Of a stretch of 64,000 bases of DNA, positions 9,082 to 16,303 are shown in pieces. The notes below the pieces were generated by a model, which did no database searches, had not been told where the DNA came from, and was given only the letters and a program-made list of their open reading frames with translations. The position numbers and the translations under genes were made by a program. Location of the stretch: assembly GCF_014596085.1 (NCBI RefSeq), contig NZ_JACCJY010000023.1:57752-121751 (forward strand). The letters are read 5' to 3'. Source of the DNA: Azospirillum tabaci. GTDB lineage: Bacteria; Pseudomonadota; Alphaproteobacteria; Azospirillales; Azospirillaceae. Every line of letters begins with the position of its first letter. Positions within the stretch are counted from its first letter, which is position 1.

Positions 9082-9900
9082 ATGTTCTTCCGCCGCAAAT
9101 CCCAGCCCTCCAAAACCCCCATCCTCCGTCCGAAGGCTCCGCGCGCCCTGACCGTCGCCGGCCTGCCCGTGCCGCTGGAGCTGCGGGAAAGCGCCCGCGC
9201 CCGCCGCATGACCCTGCGGGTGGACGCCGGGCGCGGGCTGATCCAGGTGGTGATCCCGGTGGGCGTTCCGGAGGCCGAGGCGCTGCGCTTCGTCGGGCGG
9301 CACGACGGCTGGGTCCGGGCGCGGCTGGCCGCCCTGCCGCCGCAGTTGCCCTTCGCCGACGGAGCGACGGTGCCCTATCTGGGAATCGACCACGTTATCC
9401 GGCACAGCCCGGACCTGCGCGGGGCGACCCGGCGCGAGGACGGCGCGATCCTGGTCGGCGGCCGGGCGGAGCATGTCGCCCGCCGGGTGCGCGACTTCCT
9501 GATGGCGGAGGCGCGGCGGGAGTTGGCCGAACGGTCGCGCGCCAAGGCCGCGCTGATCGGCGCGCGGGTCGCCGCGGTCACCGTGCGCGACACCAAGAGC
9601 CGCTGGGGAAGCTGCTCCGCCACCGGGCGCCTCTCCTTCTCCTGGCGGCTGATCCTGACGCCGGAATCCGTTCTGGATTATGTGGTGGGGCATGAGGTGG
9701 CGCATCTGCGCGAGATGAACCACTCCCAGCGCTTCTGGACGCTGTGCGCGCAGCTGACCGGCGACGTGCGCACGCCGCGCCTCTGGCTGAAGGCCAACGG
9801 CGCGCGGCTGCTGCGCTACGGTGAAGGGGGCGGCGAGGGCGGCCGTGAGGGGACCGAAATGGTTTCACCTGCAAATGACGGTCATGCCGAAACGCCGTGA
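9082..9900 (+). CDS. YgjP-like (DUF45) zinc metallopeptidase domain protein
   Basis: A 272-residue protein started at ATG 9082; a TTG 36 bases upstream is less likely. The zinc site HEVAHLREMNHSQRFW (HExxH plus a downstream His) is preceded by TKSRWGSCSATGRLSFSW, the signature of the YgjP/WLM family. The N-terminal half (LELRESARARRMTLRVDAG) is the typical beta-rich region. The tail is Gly/Glu-rich. Members are predicted metal-dependent peptidases, some associated with restriction loci or SUMO-like pathways in other phyla; neither context is present here. It is followed after 63 bases by the Bcr/CflA transporter on the same strand. Confidence 0.85.
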   Translation: MFFRRKSQPSKTPILRPKAPRALTVAGLPVPLELRESARARRMTLRVDAGRGLIQVVIPVGVPEAEALRFVGRHDGWVRARLAALPPQLPFADGATVPYLGIDHVIRHSPDLRGATRREDGAILVGGRAEHVARRVRDFLMAEARRELAERSRAKAALIGARVAAVTVRDTKSRWGSCSATGRLSFSWRLILTPESVLDYVVGHEVAHLREMNHSQRFWTLCAQLTGDVRTPRLWLKANGARLLRYGEGGGEGGREGTEMVSPANDGHAETP

Positions 9901-9963
9901 CGGGGTCGCGCCGAGCCTCTGCTAGAGTGCGCCTCCCCCATCGTTTCCGGCCCGACTCCCTCC

Positions 9964-11148
9964 ATGCCCCGTCCCGATTCCCTGACCGTCCGCGTGCTGC
10001 TGACGGCGCTCGTCGCCTTCGGCCCGCTGTCCACGGACCTCTATCTGCCCTCCCTGCCGACTCTGGTCACCGTGTTCGGCACGGACATCGCCACGGTGCA
10101 GCTGACCCTGTCGGTCTTCCTCGCCGGCTTCGCGGTGTCGCAGCTCGTCTACGGGCCGGTGTCCGACCGGTTCGGGCGGCGCCCCGCCCTGCTCGGCGGC
10201 ATCCTCATCTATCTGGTGGCGAGCGCCGCCTGCGCGCTGACCGACGACATCGAAACCCTGATCGTCGCCCGCTTCTTCCAGGCGCTGGGCGCCTGCTGCG
10301 GCCCTGTGGTGGCGCGGGCGGTGGTGCGCGACGTCTTCGGTCGCGACCGCGCGGCCACCGTCCTGGCCTACATGGCGATGGCGATGACGCTGGCCCCGGC
10401 CGCCGGCCCCATCCTGGGCGGCGTTCTGACGGAGTGGTTCGGCTGGCGGAGCAACTTCCTGCTGCTGACCGGCTTCGCCGCCCTGATCCTGGCCGCCACC
10501 TGGACCCTGATGGGCGAGACCAACGCCAACCGCGACGAGACGGCGCTGCAGCCCGGCCGGCTGATCGCCAACTACGCGCTGCTGCTGCGCGACCGTGGCT
10601 TCGTCGGGCAGATGCTGACGGTGGCCTTCGCCTACAGCGGCATCTTCGCCTTCATCTCCGGGTCCAGCTTCGTGCTGATCGGGCGGCTGCACCTGACGCC
10701 CGCGCAGTACGGAGCGAGCTTCGGCGCGGTGGTGCTGGGCTACGCCGTCGGCTCCTTTCTCGCCGGGCGGCTGAGCGCGCGGCTGGGCGGGCCGCGGATG
10801 ATCCGCACCGGCACGGCGGTCTCGCTGGCCGGCGGGCTGCTCGGGGTGGGGCTGGCGCTGGGCGGGGTGCTGCATCTGGCGGCGGTGGTGGCGCCGGTCT
10901 TCCTCTTCATGCTGGGCGCCGGGCTGACCCTGCCCAACGCCATGGCCGGGGCGGTCGGCCCCTACCCGATGATGGCCGGGCTGGCCTCCTCCCTGGTCGG
11001 CTTCGTGCAGATGACCGTGGCGGCGCTGATCGGCGTGGTGCTCGGCCACACCCATGCCGACAGCCAGCTTCCCATGATGACGGCCATCGGGCTGGTCGCG
11101 CTGGGGGGCGCGCTGGCCCATCGTCTTCTGGTCAGTCCTCGGGTTTGA
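9964..11148 (+). CDS. Bcr/CflA-family MFS multidrug exporter
   Basis: A 394-residue protein with about twelve hydrophobic segments. The N-terminal motif LSTDLYLPSLPTLVTVFGT and motif A GPVSDRFGRRPALLGG are diagnostic of the Bcr/CflA (DHA1) group, as is the motif C region LAPAAGPILGGVLTEWFGWR. These proton antiporters export bicyclomycin, chloramphenicol, sulfonamides or small metabolites such as cysteine; the substrate is not predictable. The C-terminus overlaps the convergent mgtC-like gene by 17 bases, so transcription of the two may interfere. Confidence 0.92.
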   Translation: MPRPDSLTVRVLLTALVAFGPLSTDLYLPSLPTLVTVFGTDIATVQLTLSVFLAGFAVSQLVYGPVSDRFGRRPALLGGILIYLVASAACALTDDIETLIVARFFQALGACCGPVVARAVVRDVFGRDRAATVLAYMAMAMTLAPAAGPILGGVLTEWFGWRSNFLLLTGFAALILAATWTLMGETNANRDETALQPGRLIANYALLLRDRGFVGQMLTVAFAYSGIFAFISGSSFVLIGRLHLTPAQYGASFGAVVLGYAVGSFLAGRLSARLGGPRMIRTGTAVSLAGGLLGVGLALGGVLHLAAVVAPVFLFMLGAGLTLPNAMAGAVGPYPMMAGLASSLVGFVQMTVAALIGVVLGHTHADSQLPMMTAIGLVALGGALAHRLLVSPRV

Positions 11149-11635
11149 CAGATTTGGCGGGCTTGGCGGGCTCCGGAATCCAGCGCAGGGCGTAGGAGAA
11201 GACGATGGTGACGCCGAGGCAGAGCGCCAGCGCCATTCCCGCCAGCACGTAGAATCCGGCTCCGCAGGCGATGCCCAGCGCGCCCGCCATCCAGATCAGC
11301 GCCGCGGTGGTCGCCCCGCGCACCGTGGTCCCGGCGCGGAACATCACCCCGGCGCTGATGAAGCCGATGGCCTGGGCGATGCCCTGGATGACGCGGGTGG
11401 GGTCCATGTCGCCCCCGCCGCTTCCACCGCCGCCCTTCTGCCCGGCCATGCCCCAATAAAGCTCCAGCGCAACCAGGGTCGTCACCGCCGCGCTGATGGC
11501 CACCAACGTGTGGGTGCGCAGCCCCGCCGCCTTGCCCCGGATCTCGCGGTCGAGTCCCAGCGCCGCCCCGCAAACCGCCGCCGCGGCCAACCGGGCGGCG
11601 ATGTCCCAGACCGGAATGGCCGTACTCAAGTCCAT
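11132..11635 (-). CDS. MgtC/SapB-family membrane protein
   Basis: A 167-residue protein. AALGLDREIRGKAAGLRTHTLVAI and GVMFRAGTTVRGATTAALIWMAGALG are the family signature, with the conserved acidic residue in the first helix pair. Four to five membrane segments fill the rest and the tail (PEPAKPAKSVKPED) is cytoplasmic and charged. It is shorter than Salmonella MgtC (231) because it lacks the C-terminal ACT-like domain, as many environmental homologues do. The family modulates F-type ATPase or phosphate/magnesium homeostasis. It is transcribed divergently from the ornithine decarboxylase leader. Confidence 0.88.
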   Translation of the reverse strand: MDLSTAIPVWDIAARLAAAAVCGAALGLDREIRGKAAGLRTHTLVAISAAVTTLVALELYWGMAGQKGGGGSGGGDMDPTRVIQGIAQAIGFISAGVMFRAGTTVRGATTAALIWMAGALGIACGAGFYVLAGMALALCLGVTIVFSYALRWIPEPAKPAKSVKPED

Positions 11636-11680
11636 GTTATTCCTCCGTATTTTTACCTTTGCGTAACGCTTGCTACTTTT

Positions 11681-11709
11681 TTGCGCCCGGTCGCATTTTT
11701 CACTTTAAA
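11681..11709 (+). promoter_or_regulatory. Candidate sigma-70 promoter for the ornithine decarboxylase leader
   Basis: TTGCGC (11681-11686) and TTTAAA (11704-11709) are separated by exactly 17 bases in an AT-rich stretch of a GC-rich genome. Transcription would start near 11716, leaving about 140 bases before the leader peptide and 360 before the enzyme. This was read by eye; there is no experimental support. Confidence 0.35.
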
Positions 11710-11856
11710 AGGCGGCCCGTTCGATCTATGTAACCGCAACTCGCAAGCGCACGTGCCGCTGGCCCGCCCCTCGTCCTTTTCGAGATGTGGTTATGCAACG
11801 ACGTAACGCGTGATCCCCGACCGTCCCTTAAGCAAGGCGGCGTCTTGGAGGTTACG

Positions 11857-11979
11857 ATGGTTCATGTTGTTGTGGGTGGGCACCGGCTCACCCGTCTCCG
11901 ACTCTTTCCGGTTCTGTCCAGTCCGGTCCTTCCCCGCAAGGCAACACGGCAGTCCAGTATGGGCGGCCTGAGCGCCTGA
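11857..11979 (+). CDS. Leader peptide ORF upstream of ornithine decarboxylase (40 aa)
   Basis: The ORF starts ATG with a near-perfect Shine-Dalgarno GGAGG (11847-11851) 5 bases upstream, stronger than that of most genes in the window. It encodes 40 residues beginning MVHVVVGGHRLTRLRLF. The peptide is basic, with Arg at 10, 13, 15, 27 and 31, and Pro at 18, 23 and 26. It has no membrane segment and resembles no enzyme. It ends 98 bases before the ornithine decarboxylase start, and its TGA lies inside one arm of a predicted RNA stem. In enterobacteria a 34-residue upstream peptide, SpeFL, senses ornithine on the ribosome. The peptide here does not look similar in sequence but occupies the same position. 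Function as a regulatory leader is inferred. Confidence 0.6.
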   Translation: MVHVVVGGHRLTRLRLFPVLSSPVLPRKATRQSSMGGLSA

Positions 11980-12034
11980 CCGTCTTTTCTTTCTGACCGG
12001 TCAGCAGCGCGCGGCCGCTCCGCCCCTGCTTTTT
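11972..12034 (+). promoter_or_regulatory. Attenuator-like fold in the ornithine decarboxylase leader (speF-type leader region)
   Basis: CTGACCG (11976-11982, including the leader stop codon) is the exact complement of CGGTCAG (11998-12004), and flanking GCGC tracts (11972-11975 and 12007-12010) can extend the stem past a 2-base bulge. This stem would sequester the 5' arm of a second hairpin, GCAG-c-GCG ... CGC-cc-CTGC followed by TTTTT (12004-12034), which looks like a weak intrinsic terminator. The two structures exclude each other. The Rfam speF motif is known upstream of alphaproteobacterial ornithine decarboxylases; I could not align this sequence to it. Confidence 0.5.
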
Positions 12035-12077
12035 CACAATTCGTCCGACACCTTCATCTTGCGTCCGGGAGACTGAG

Positions 12078-13214
12078 ATGACCGATAAGATTGCGCGCTT
12101 TTTCGAAGAGCAGCGTCCGCAGACCCCGTGCCTCGTCGTCGATCTGGACGTCGTGGAAGCGAACTATCACGACCTGGAGGAAGCGCTCCCGGACGCCAAG
12201 ATCTTCTACGCCGTGAAGGCCAATCCGGCGCCGGAGATCCTCGGCCTGCTGACCCGTCTGGGCTCCGCCTTCGACACCGCCAGCGTCCCGGAAATCCAGA
12301 TGGTCCTGGCCGCCGGCTGCGCGCCGGAGCGCATCTCCTACGGCAACACCATCAAGAAGGAAGCGGACATCCGCCGCGCCTTCGAGCTGGGCGTGCGCCT
12401 GTTCGCCTTCGACAGCGAGGCGGAGCTTGAGAAGATCGCCCGCGCCGCCCCCGGCGCCCGCGTCTTCTGCCGCATCCTGACCTCCGGCGAGGGCGCCGAG
12501 TGGCCGCTGTCGCGCAAGTTCGGCTGCGACCTCGCCATGGCGCGGGAGCTGCTGCTGAAGGCCAAGGGCATGAACGTCGTTCCCTACGGCGTGTCCTTCC
12601 ATGTCGGCTCGCAGCAGAAGGACCTGATGCAGTGGGACCACGCCATCTTCCAGGTGGCGCAGCTGTTCCGCGAGCTTGAGGTGCTGGGCGTCGATCTCGG
12701 TATGATCAACCTGGGCGGCGGCTTCCCGACCCGCTACCGCACCGACGTGCCGGAGACCACCGCCTACGGCCAGGCCATCTTCGAGTCCCTGCGCACCCAC
12801 TTCGGCAACCACCTGCCGGAAGCCATCGTGGAGCCGGGCCGCAGCATGGTCGGCAACGCCGGCATCATCGAGAGCGAGGTCGTCCTCGTCTCCCGCAAGT
12901 CGGCCAACGACGTGAAGCGCTGGGTCTATCTGGACATCGGCAAGTTCAGCGGTCTCGCCGAGACGATGGACGAGGCGATCCAGTACCCGATCCAGGTGAT
13001 GGGGGACGACGGAGAGGGCGACACGGAAGCGGTCGTGCTGGCCGGCCCGACCTGCGACAGCGCCGACGTGCTCTACGAGCGCGCCGAGTACAAGCTGCCG
13101 ATGGACCTGAAGGCCGGCGACCGTGTGCGCATCCACGCCACGGGCGCCTACACGACGACCTACTCGGCGGTCTGCTTCAACGGCTTCGCCCCGCTCCAGC
13201 AGATCTGCATCTGA
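12078..13214 (+). CDS. Ornithine decarboxylase (fold-III PLP enzyme, eukaryotic-like)
   Basis: A 378-residue type III PLP decarboxylase. The Schiff-base lysine is Lys47 in FYAVKANP. HVGS near 177 and the glycine-rich phosphate-binding loop LGGGFP near 216 follow, then EPGRSM near 257. The catalytic Cys326 in GPTCDSADV is contributed across the dimer interface. It converts ornithine to putrescine and CO2, the entry to polyamine synthesis; some homologues also act on lysine. GGGAGA lies 5 bases before the ATG. Expression is probably set by the long leader at 11716-12077. Two strong hairpin terminators follow. Some annotators call this gene speC, odc or ldc. Confidence 0.93.
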   Translation: MTDKIARFFEEQRPQTPCLVVDLDVVEANYHDLEEALPDAKIFYAVKANPAPEILGLLTRLGSAFDTASVPEIQMVLAAGCAPERISYGNTIKKEADIRRAFELGVRLFAFDSEAELEKIARAAPGARVFCRILTSGEGAEWPLSRKFGCDLAMARELLLKAKGMNVVPYGVSFHVGSQQKDLMQWDHAIFQVAQLFRELEVLGVDLGMINLGGGFPTRYRTDVPETTAYGQAIFESLRTHFGNHLPEAIVEPGRSMVGNAGIIESEVVLVSRKSANDVKRWVYLDIGKFSGLAETMDEAIQYPIQVMGDDGEGDTEAVVLAGPTCDSADVLYERAEYKLPMDLKAGDRVRIHATGAYTTTYSAVCFNGFAPLQQICI

Positions 13215-13235
13215 TCGAGCGACGGTCCGTTTCAA

Positions 13236-13276
13236 GAAAAAGCCCCCCGTCCTTCGGGATGGGGGGCTTTTTCTTT
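13236..13276 (+). terminator. Rho-independent terminator of ornithine decarboxylase
   Basis: AAAAAGCCCCCCGTCC, a TTCG tetraloop, then GGATGGGGGGCTTTTTC, which is a GC-rich stem with one wobble pair and a T-tract. It begins 22 bases after the stop codon. Confidence 0.9.
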
Positions 13277-13310
13277 TGGTAACTTGCGGGAACGCCAAGA
13301 CCCGAATGCG

Positions 13311-13346
13311 AAAAGGGCCGCTCCCTTAGACAGGAGCGGCCCTTTT
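13311..13346 (-). terminator. Bidirectional terminator, probably of the DUF1127 gene
   Basis: AAAAGGGCCGCTCC and GGAGCGGCCCTTTT form a perfect 14-bp stem around an 8-base loop, with T-tracts on both strands. It sits 33 bases beyond the stop of the minus-strand DUF1127 gene and also backs up the terminator at 13236. Confidence 0.85.
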
Positions 13347-13378
13347 CCTTGCGGTCTCCCGCAGCCGTGACGGCGGCA

Positions 13379-13597
13379 TCAAGCCTTCCAGAACGGCTTG
13401 CTGATCTCGCCTTCGACGTCGATCTGGGAGATGCCGATGTCGTGCAGCATCCGGTCGTCCAGCCGAGCCAGCTCGCGGCGGGTGATGGTGCGCTGCCGCC
13501 ACAGGGCGAACGTGTCCAGAACGCTGTCCAGCACATACGCCACCGGAGCAGCCCGCAGGGTGCGGCCGACGGGGGCCGAGCGCAGAGCGATTGCCAT
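13379..13597 (-). CDS. DUF1127 (YjiS-like) small basic protein
   Basis: A 72-residue protein whose C-terminal half, ITRRELARLDDRMLHDIGIS, is the DUF1127 signature. The start at 13597 follows AGGATGACCACC, placing AGGA 8 bases from the ATG; an ATG 9 bases earlier is possible. DUF1127 proteins are abundant in alphaproteobacteria. Some bind RNA and influence small-RNA and phosphate metabolism, but the role of this one is unknown. The upstream 311 bases are shared with the divergent HAD gene. Confidence 0.82.
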   Translation of the reverse strand: MAIALRSAPVGRTLRAAPVAYVLDSVLDTFALWRQRTITRRELARLDDRMLHDIGISQIDVEGEISKPFWKA

Positions 13598-13908
13598 GGT
13601 GGTCATCCTATCTTTGAAGGTCCCGAGGGGGCCTGCCGGAAGTGGCCGCCGCACCCTCGCTTTGTGAGAAAGAATATTGCTCATCCCGCGCAAACCCGCC
13701 ACCGCCATGTGGGTATGCGAGCCGTGTGCTTTCTCGATAGCTGTCGTAGGAATATCACCGATGCAGAAATAATGGGCCGATGCATAGTTTTTGGGCGTCA
13801 CAAATTGTGCAGTTCACCAACAAACAGGGTTTGAAACGGGGCGCTGGACAGGCGCCGCGGCGCGGCCTACCTCTGATCCCGACCGTCGTCCGACATCGAG
13901 TTCTTCCC
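13598..13908. other. Divergent intergenic region between DUF1127 and HAD genes
   Basis: There are 311 bases without a convincing gene. Frames on both strands run through it as upstream extensions of the flanking genes but lack family similarity and ribosome sites. The AT-richer part at 13740-13830 is the likely promoter area; I could not assign boxes with confidence. Confidence 0.5.
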
Positions 13909-14595
13909 ATGATCGACACCATCGCCTTCGACGGCGACGACACGCTGTGGCACAACGAGTCCCTGTTCTCGATGACGCAGGACCGCTTCCGCGCGCTGCT
14001 CGCCAACCATTTGGCCGATCCCGCGGACATCGACCGGCGGCTGTTGCAGGCCGAGCGCGAGAACCTCCGCGTCTACGGCTACGGCATCAAGGGCTTCGTC
14101 CTGTCGATGATCGAGACGGCGGTGGACCTGACCGACGGGCGCATCGGCGGGCGGGACATCCAGAGCCTCGTCGAGTTCGGCAAGGCGATGCTGGAGCACC
14201 CGGTCGATCTGCTCGATGGGGTGCAGGAGGTGGTGGAGGGGCTGTCCGGGCGCTACCGGCTGCTGCTCGTCACCAAGGGCGACCTGTTCGACCAGGAAAG
14301 CAAGATCGCCCGCTCCGGCCTCGCCGGGAAGTTCGACGCCATCGAGATCGTCAGCGAGAAGGACCCGGCCACCTACCGCCGCCTGCTCGACCGGCACGGA
14401 GTGGACCCGGCGCGCTTCGTCATGGTGGGCAATTCCGTGCGGTCGGACATCCTGCCGGTGCTGGCCGTGGGCGGCCACGCCGTGCATGTGCCCTACCACG
14501 TCACCTGGGCGCACGAGGTGGCCGAGCCGCCCACCGAGAACTACCGCCGCATCGACAGCCTGCACGGCCTGCCGCCGCTGCTCGCCGCCTGGTGA
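13909..14595 (+). CDS. HAD-family hydrolase (phosphatase)
   Basis: A 228-residue protein. Motif I is DTIAFDGDDTLWHNE (the nucleophile Asp in FDGDDTL), motif II is LLLVTKGD, motif III includes the Lys in IVSEKDPATY, and motif IV is FVMVGNSVRSDILPVLAVGG with its Asp. The cap is the alpha-helical C1 type, between motifs I and II. It would hydrolyse a small phosphorylated metabolite in the cytoplasm. The start at 13909 is adopted because motif I begins at once. The in-frame extension upstream is Arg/Gly-rich noise. The cupin gene follows 14 bases downstream and is probably cotranscribed. Confidence 0.88.
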   Translation: MIDTIAFDGDDTLWHNESLFSMTQDRFRALLANHLADPADIDRRLLQAERENLRVYGYGIKGFVLSMIETAVDLTDGRIGGRDIQSLVEFGKAMLEHPVDLLDGVQEVVEGLSGRYRLLLVTKGDLFDQESKIARSGLAGKFDAIEIVSEKDPATYRRLLDRHGVDPARFVMVGNSVRSDILPVLAVGGHAVHVPYHVTWAHEVAEPPTENYRRIDSLHGLPPLLAAW

Positions 14596-14609
14596 ATGGG
14601 AGACGTGTG

Positions 14610-14966
14610 ATGAGCTTCGCCCTGCTGACCGACCCCGCCCGCCCCGCCGCGGAGCCCGAGACCGGAGGGCCGGCCGCCGACCGCGTCCTGTCCGGTGCGC
14701 CGGTCTTCACCACCTGGAACGAGTACGAATCGGCAGACGGCAAGCGCTTCGCCGGGGTCTGGCGCTCCACCCCCGGTTCCTGGCGGATCGTCTACGACGA
14801 GTGGGAGTATTGCGAGATCCTGGAGGGGACCAGCGCCATCAGCCACGCCGACGGGCGCCGGTGGGTGGTTGGCCCCGGCGACCGCTTCACGCTGGAGCCG
14901 GGTTTCGACGGCGTGTGGGAGGTGCTGGAGACCACGACGAAACGCTACGTGGTCATTCTTCCCTAA
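14610..14966 (+). CDS. Small cupin-domain protein (DUF861/cupin_3 type)
   Basis: A 118-residue single-domain cupin. The core is GSWRIVYDEWEYCEILEGTSAI (cupin motif 1 region) followed by VVGPGDRFTLEPGFDGVWEV (motif 2 region), as in the (S)-ureidoglycine aminohydrolase-like cupin_3 group. GGGAGA precedes the ATG. The metal ligands usual in cupins are partly replaced, so binding rather than catalysis is possible. It is the last gene before a CCCTCTCCCC palindrome. Confidence 0.8.
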   Translation: MSFALLTDPARPAAEPETGGPAADRVLSGAPVFTTWNEYESADGKRFAGVWRSTPGSWRIVYDEWEYCEILEGTSAISHADGRRWVVGPGDRFTLEPGFDGVWEVLETTTKRYVVILP

Positions 14967-14997
14967 GGGGCAGTTCATCTGCATTCGGCCATTTTAA

Positions 14998-15020
14998 CCC
15001 TCTCCCCTCTGGGGAGAGGG
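14998..15020. repeat. CCCTCTCCCC palindrome (REP-like, terminator position)
   Basis: CCCTCTCCCC, a 3-base loop, then GGGGAGAGGG. It shares its arm with the elements at 5361-5501 and lies between the convergent cupin and the membrane-protein gene, where it may also end transcription. No T-tract follows. Confidence 0.65.
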
Positions 15021-15033
15021 AACATCAAGCGCT

Positions 15034-15432
15034 TCAGCCGCGCTGCCCGAACAGATGGACAGCGCCGAGGTCGGCGCGGTTCAGCACGACCACCGCTTTG
15101 CGTCCGATCTCCACGGCCAGCACGCCCAACGCCAGGATCGACACCACCAGGACGATCCGCGCGATGTCCCTCGCCCAGGCGCGCCGCTTGCGCCGCCGGG
15201 CCGCCAAGTGGGTGGCCAGCTTTTGCCGCAACGCGCCGCCGCGCCGCCCATAGCCGCGCGTCCACCCACCCCAGCCCCGCTCCACGGGCGGCGGATCATG
15301 GGGCGGATCATTCGGCGCGGGCGTGGCGGGAACGGGCAATCCGGCGCCGCCGACAGGCGGCGAACCGGTGTTGGGCGCGGCGGTCTGGCTGGCGGTCGCG
15401 CCGGTCGGGTCGGTCGCGGTCACGGCGGTCAT
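15034..15432 (-). CDS. Hypothetical single-span membrane protein
   Basis: A 132-residue protein. The first 50 residues are Ala/Thr/Pro-rich and probably disordered. A basic stretch (AARRRKRRAWARD) then precedes one hydrophobic helix, IARIVLVVSILALGVLAVEIG, and a short C-terminal tail. The positive-inside rule puts the N-terminal part in the cytoplasm. ATG 15432 has little spacing from its AGG; GTG three codons later (15423) has AGGA 8 bases upstream and may be the real start. I recognise no family. Confidence 0.55.
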   Translation of the reverse strand: MTAVTATDPTGATASQTAAPNTGSPPVGGAGLPVPATPAPNDPPHDPPPVERGWGGWTRGYGRRGGALRQKLATHLAARRRKRRAWARDIARIVLVVSILALGVLAVEIGRKAVVVLNRADLGAVHLFGQRG

Positions 15433-15525
15433 CCTGCGGCGGAGGAACGGTCGATGGGCCGTTATCTACGCCCTTTTCATGAAAGCGCAACACGCCGCGC
15501 CCGAACGCTCGAAAAGGCCGTACGG

Positions 15526-15562
15526 AAAAAAGCGGACCCGCGACGGAATGCCGCGCCCCGCT
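15526..15562 (-). terminator. Terminator of the Trm112/DUF971 transcription unit
   Basis: On the minus strand AGCGGGGCGCG and CGCGGGTCCGCT pair imperfectly around a 9-base loop and are followed by TTTTTT. It lies 10 bases beyond the DUF971 stop. Confidence 0.7.
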
Positions 15563-15571
15563 TCCGCCGCA

Positions 15572-15976
15572 TCAGCGCCGGCCACGGGGATCGCGGCTCA
15601 GCCCCTTGGCCTCCAGCTCCGCCAGATACTCCGCCCACAGGCGGTCCTGGTCCTCGCCCAGCTCGTACAGCAGCTTCCAGGAGTAGATGCCGCTGTCGTG
15701 CAGGTCGTCGAAGACGATGCGCAGGGCATAGTGGCCGATGGCCTCCAGGCTCATGATGCCGACATGGCGGCGGGCCGAGACGGTCTGCTTCTGGCCGGGA
15801 CCGTGGCCCTGCACCTCGGCGCTGGGGCTGTGGACGCGCAGGAACTCCGCCGGGTAGGAGAAGGTCCGGCCGTTGTCGAAATCGACCTCCAGCCGCTTCT
15901 CCTCCTTCTTCAGCCGGATTTCCACCGGCCAGTGCTTGGTGCCGAAGGCGTCCGACGCGAATTGCTCGTCGGACAT
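15572..15976 (-). CDS. DUF971 (gamma-butyrobetaine hydroxylase N-terminal-like) protein
   Basis: A 134-residue protein with the family pattern WPVEIRLKKEEKRLEVDFDNG, FSYPAEFLRVHSPSAEVQGHG and GHYALRIVFDDLHDSGIYSW. The domain binds zinc in gamma-butyrobetaine hydroxylase, and stand-alone bacterial forms are linked to Fe-S cluster metabolism, as in ApbC/Mrp neighbourhoods. Its start ATG overlaps the Trm112 stop as TGATG, so translation is coupled. The biological role is unknown. It is the last gene of the minus-strand unit that begins with the thioredoxin-like gene. Confidence 0.85.
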   Translation of the reverse strand: MSDEQFASDAFGTKHWPVEIRLKKEEKRLEVDFDNGRTFSYPAEFLRVHSPSAEVQGHGPGQKQTVSARRHVGIMSLEAIGHYALRIVFDDLHDSGIYSWKLLYELGEDQDRLWAEYLAELEAKGLSRDPRGRR

Positions 15977-16212
15977 CAGGCCGCCCCCGGCTTCCCGTCG
16001 AGGCTGCGGGCCTCGTCGATCAGCATGATCGGAATGCCGTCGCGGATCGGATAGGCCAGCCCGGCGCGGTCGCTGATCAGCTCGGCGCGCTCGGCGTCGT
16101 AGCGCAACGGCCCCTTGGTCAGCGGGCAGACGAGGATCTCCAGAAGCTTCGGATCGACGCGCGCCTGCGTCTTGCCGTCGGCGGGCGTGTCGTCGTGGGG
16201 ATGGGCGCTCAT
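15976..16212 (-). CDS. Trm112-family small protein
   Basis: A 78-residue protein with [21 protein letters not shown] and the C-terminal [20 protein letters not shown] typical of bacterial Trm112-like (YcaR/PF03966) proteins. In eukaryotes Trm112 activates rRNA, tRNA and release-factor methyltransferases; the bacterial role is less clear. Only one Cys of the zinc site of longer homologues is present. It is coupled to DUF971 downstream and follows the LON-domain gene after 82 bases. Confidence 0.88.
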   Translation of the reverse strand: MSAHPHDDTPADGKTQARVDPKLLEILVCPLTKGPLRYDAERAELISDRAGLAYPIRDGIPIMLIDEARSLDGKPGAA

Positions 16213-16263
16213 GGATCGGGCCTCGCAGTCGGAGAATGCAGTATCGGTTGAAGAACGATGAAC

Positions 16264-16303
16264 CGGTCAGTGACGATCGGTCAGTGACGATCGGTCAGTG
16301 ACG
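16264..16303. repeat. Three 14-bp tandem repeats across a stop codon
   Basis: The unit CGGTCAGTGACGAT occurs at 16264-16277 and 16278-16291, then a partial third copy at 16292-16303. On the minus strand each unit carries a TGA, and the third copy supplies the stop of the LON-domain gene. This may be a slippage product. Confidence 0.8.
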
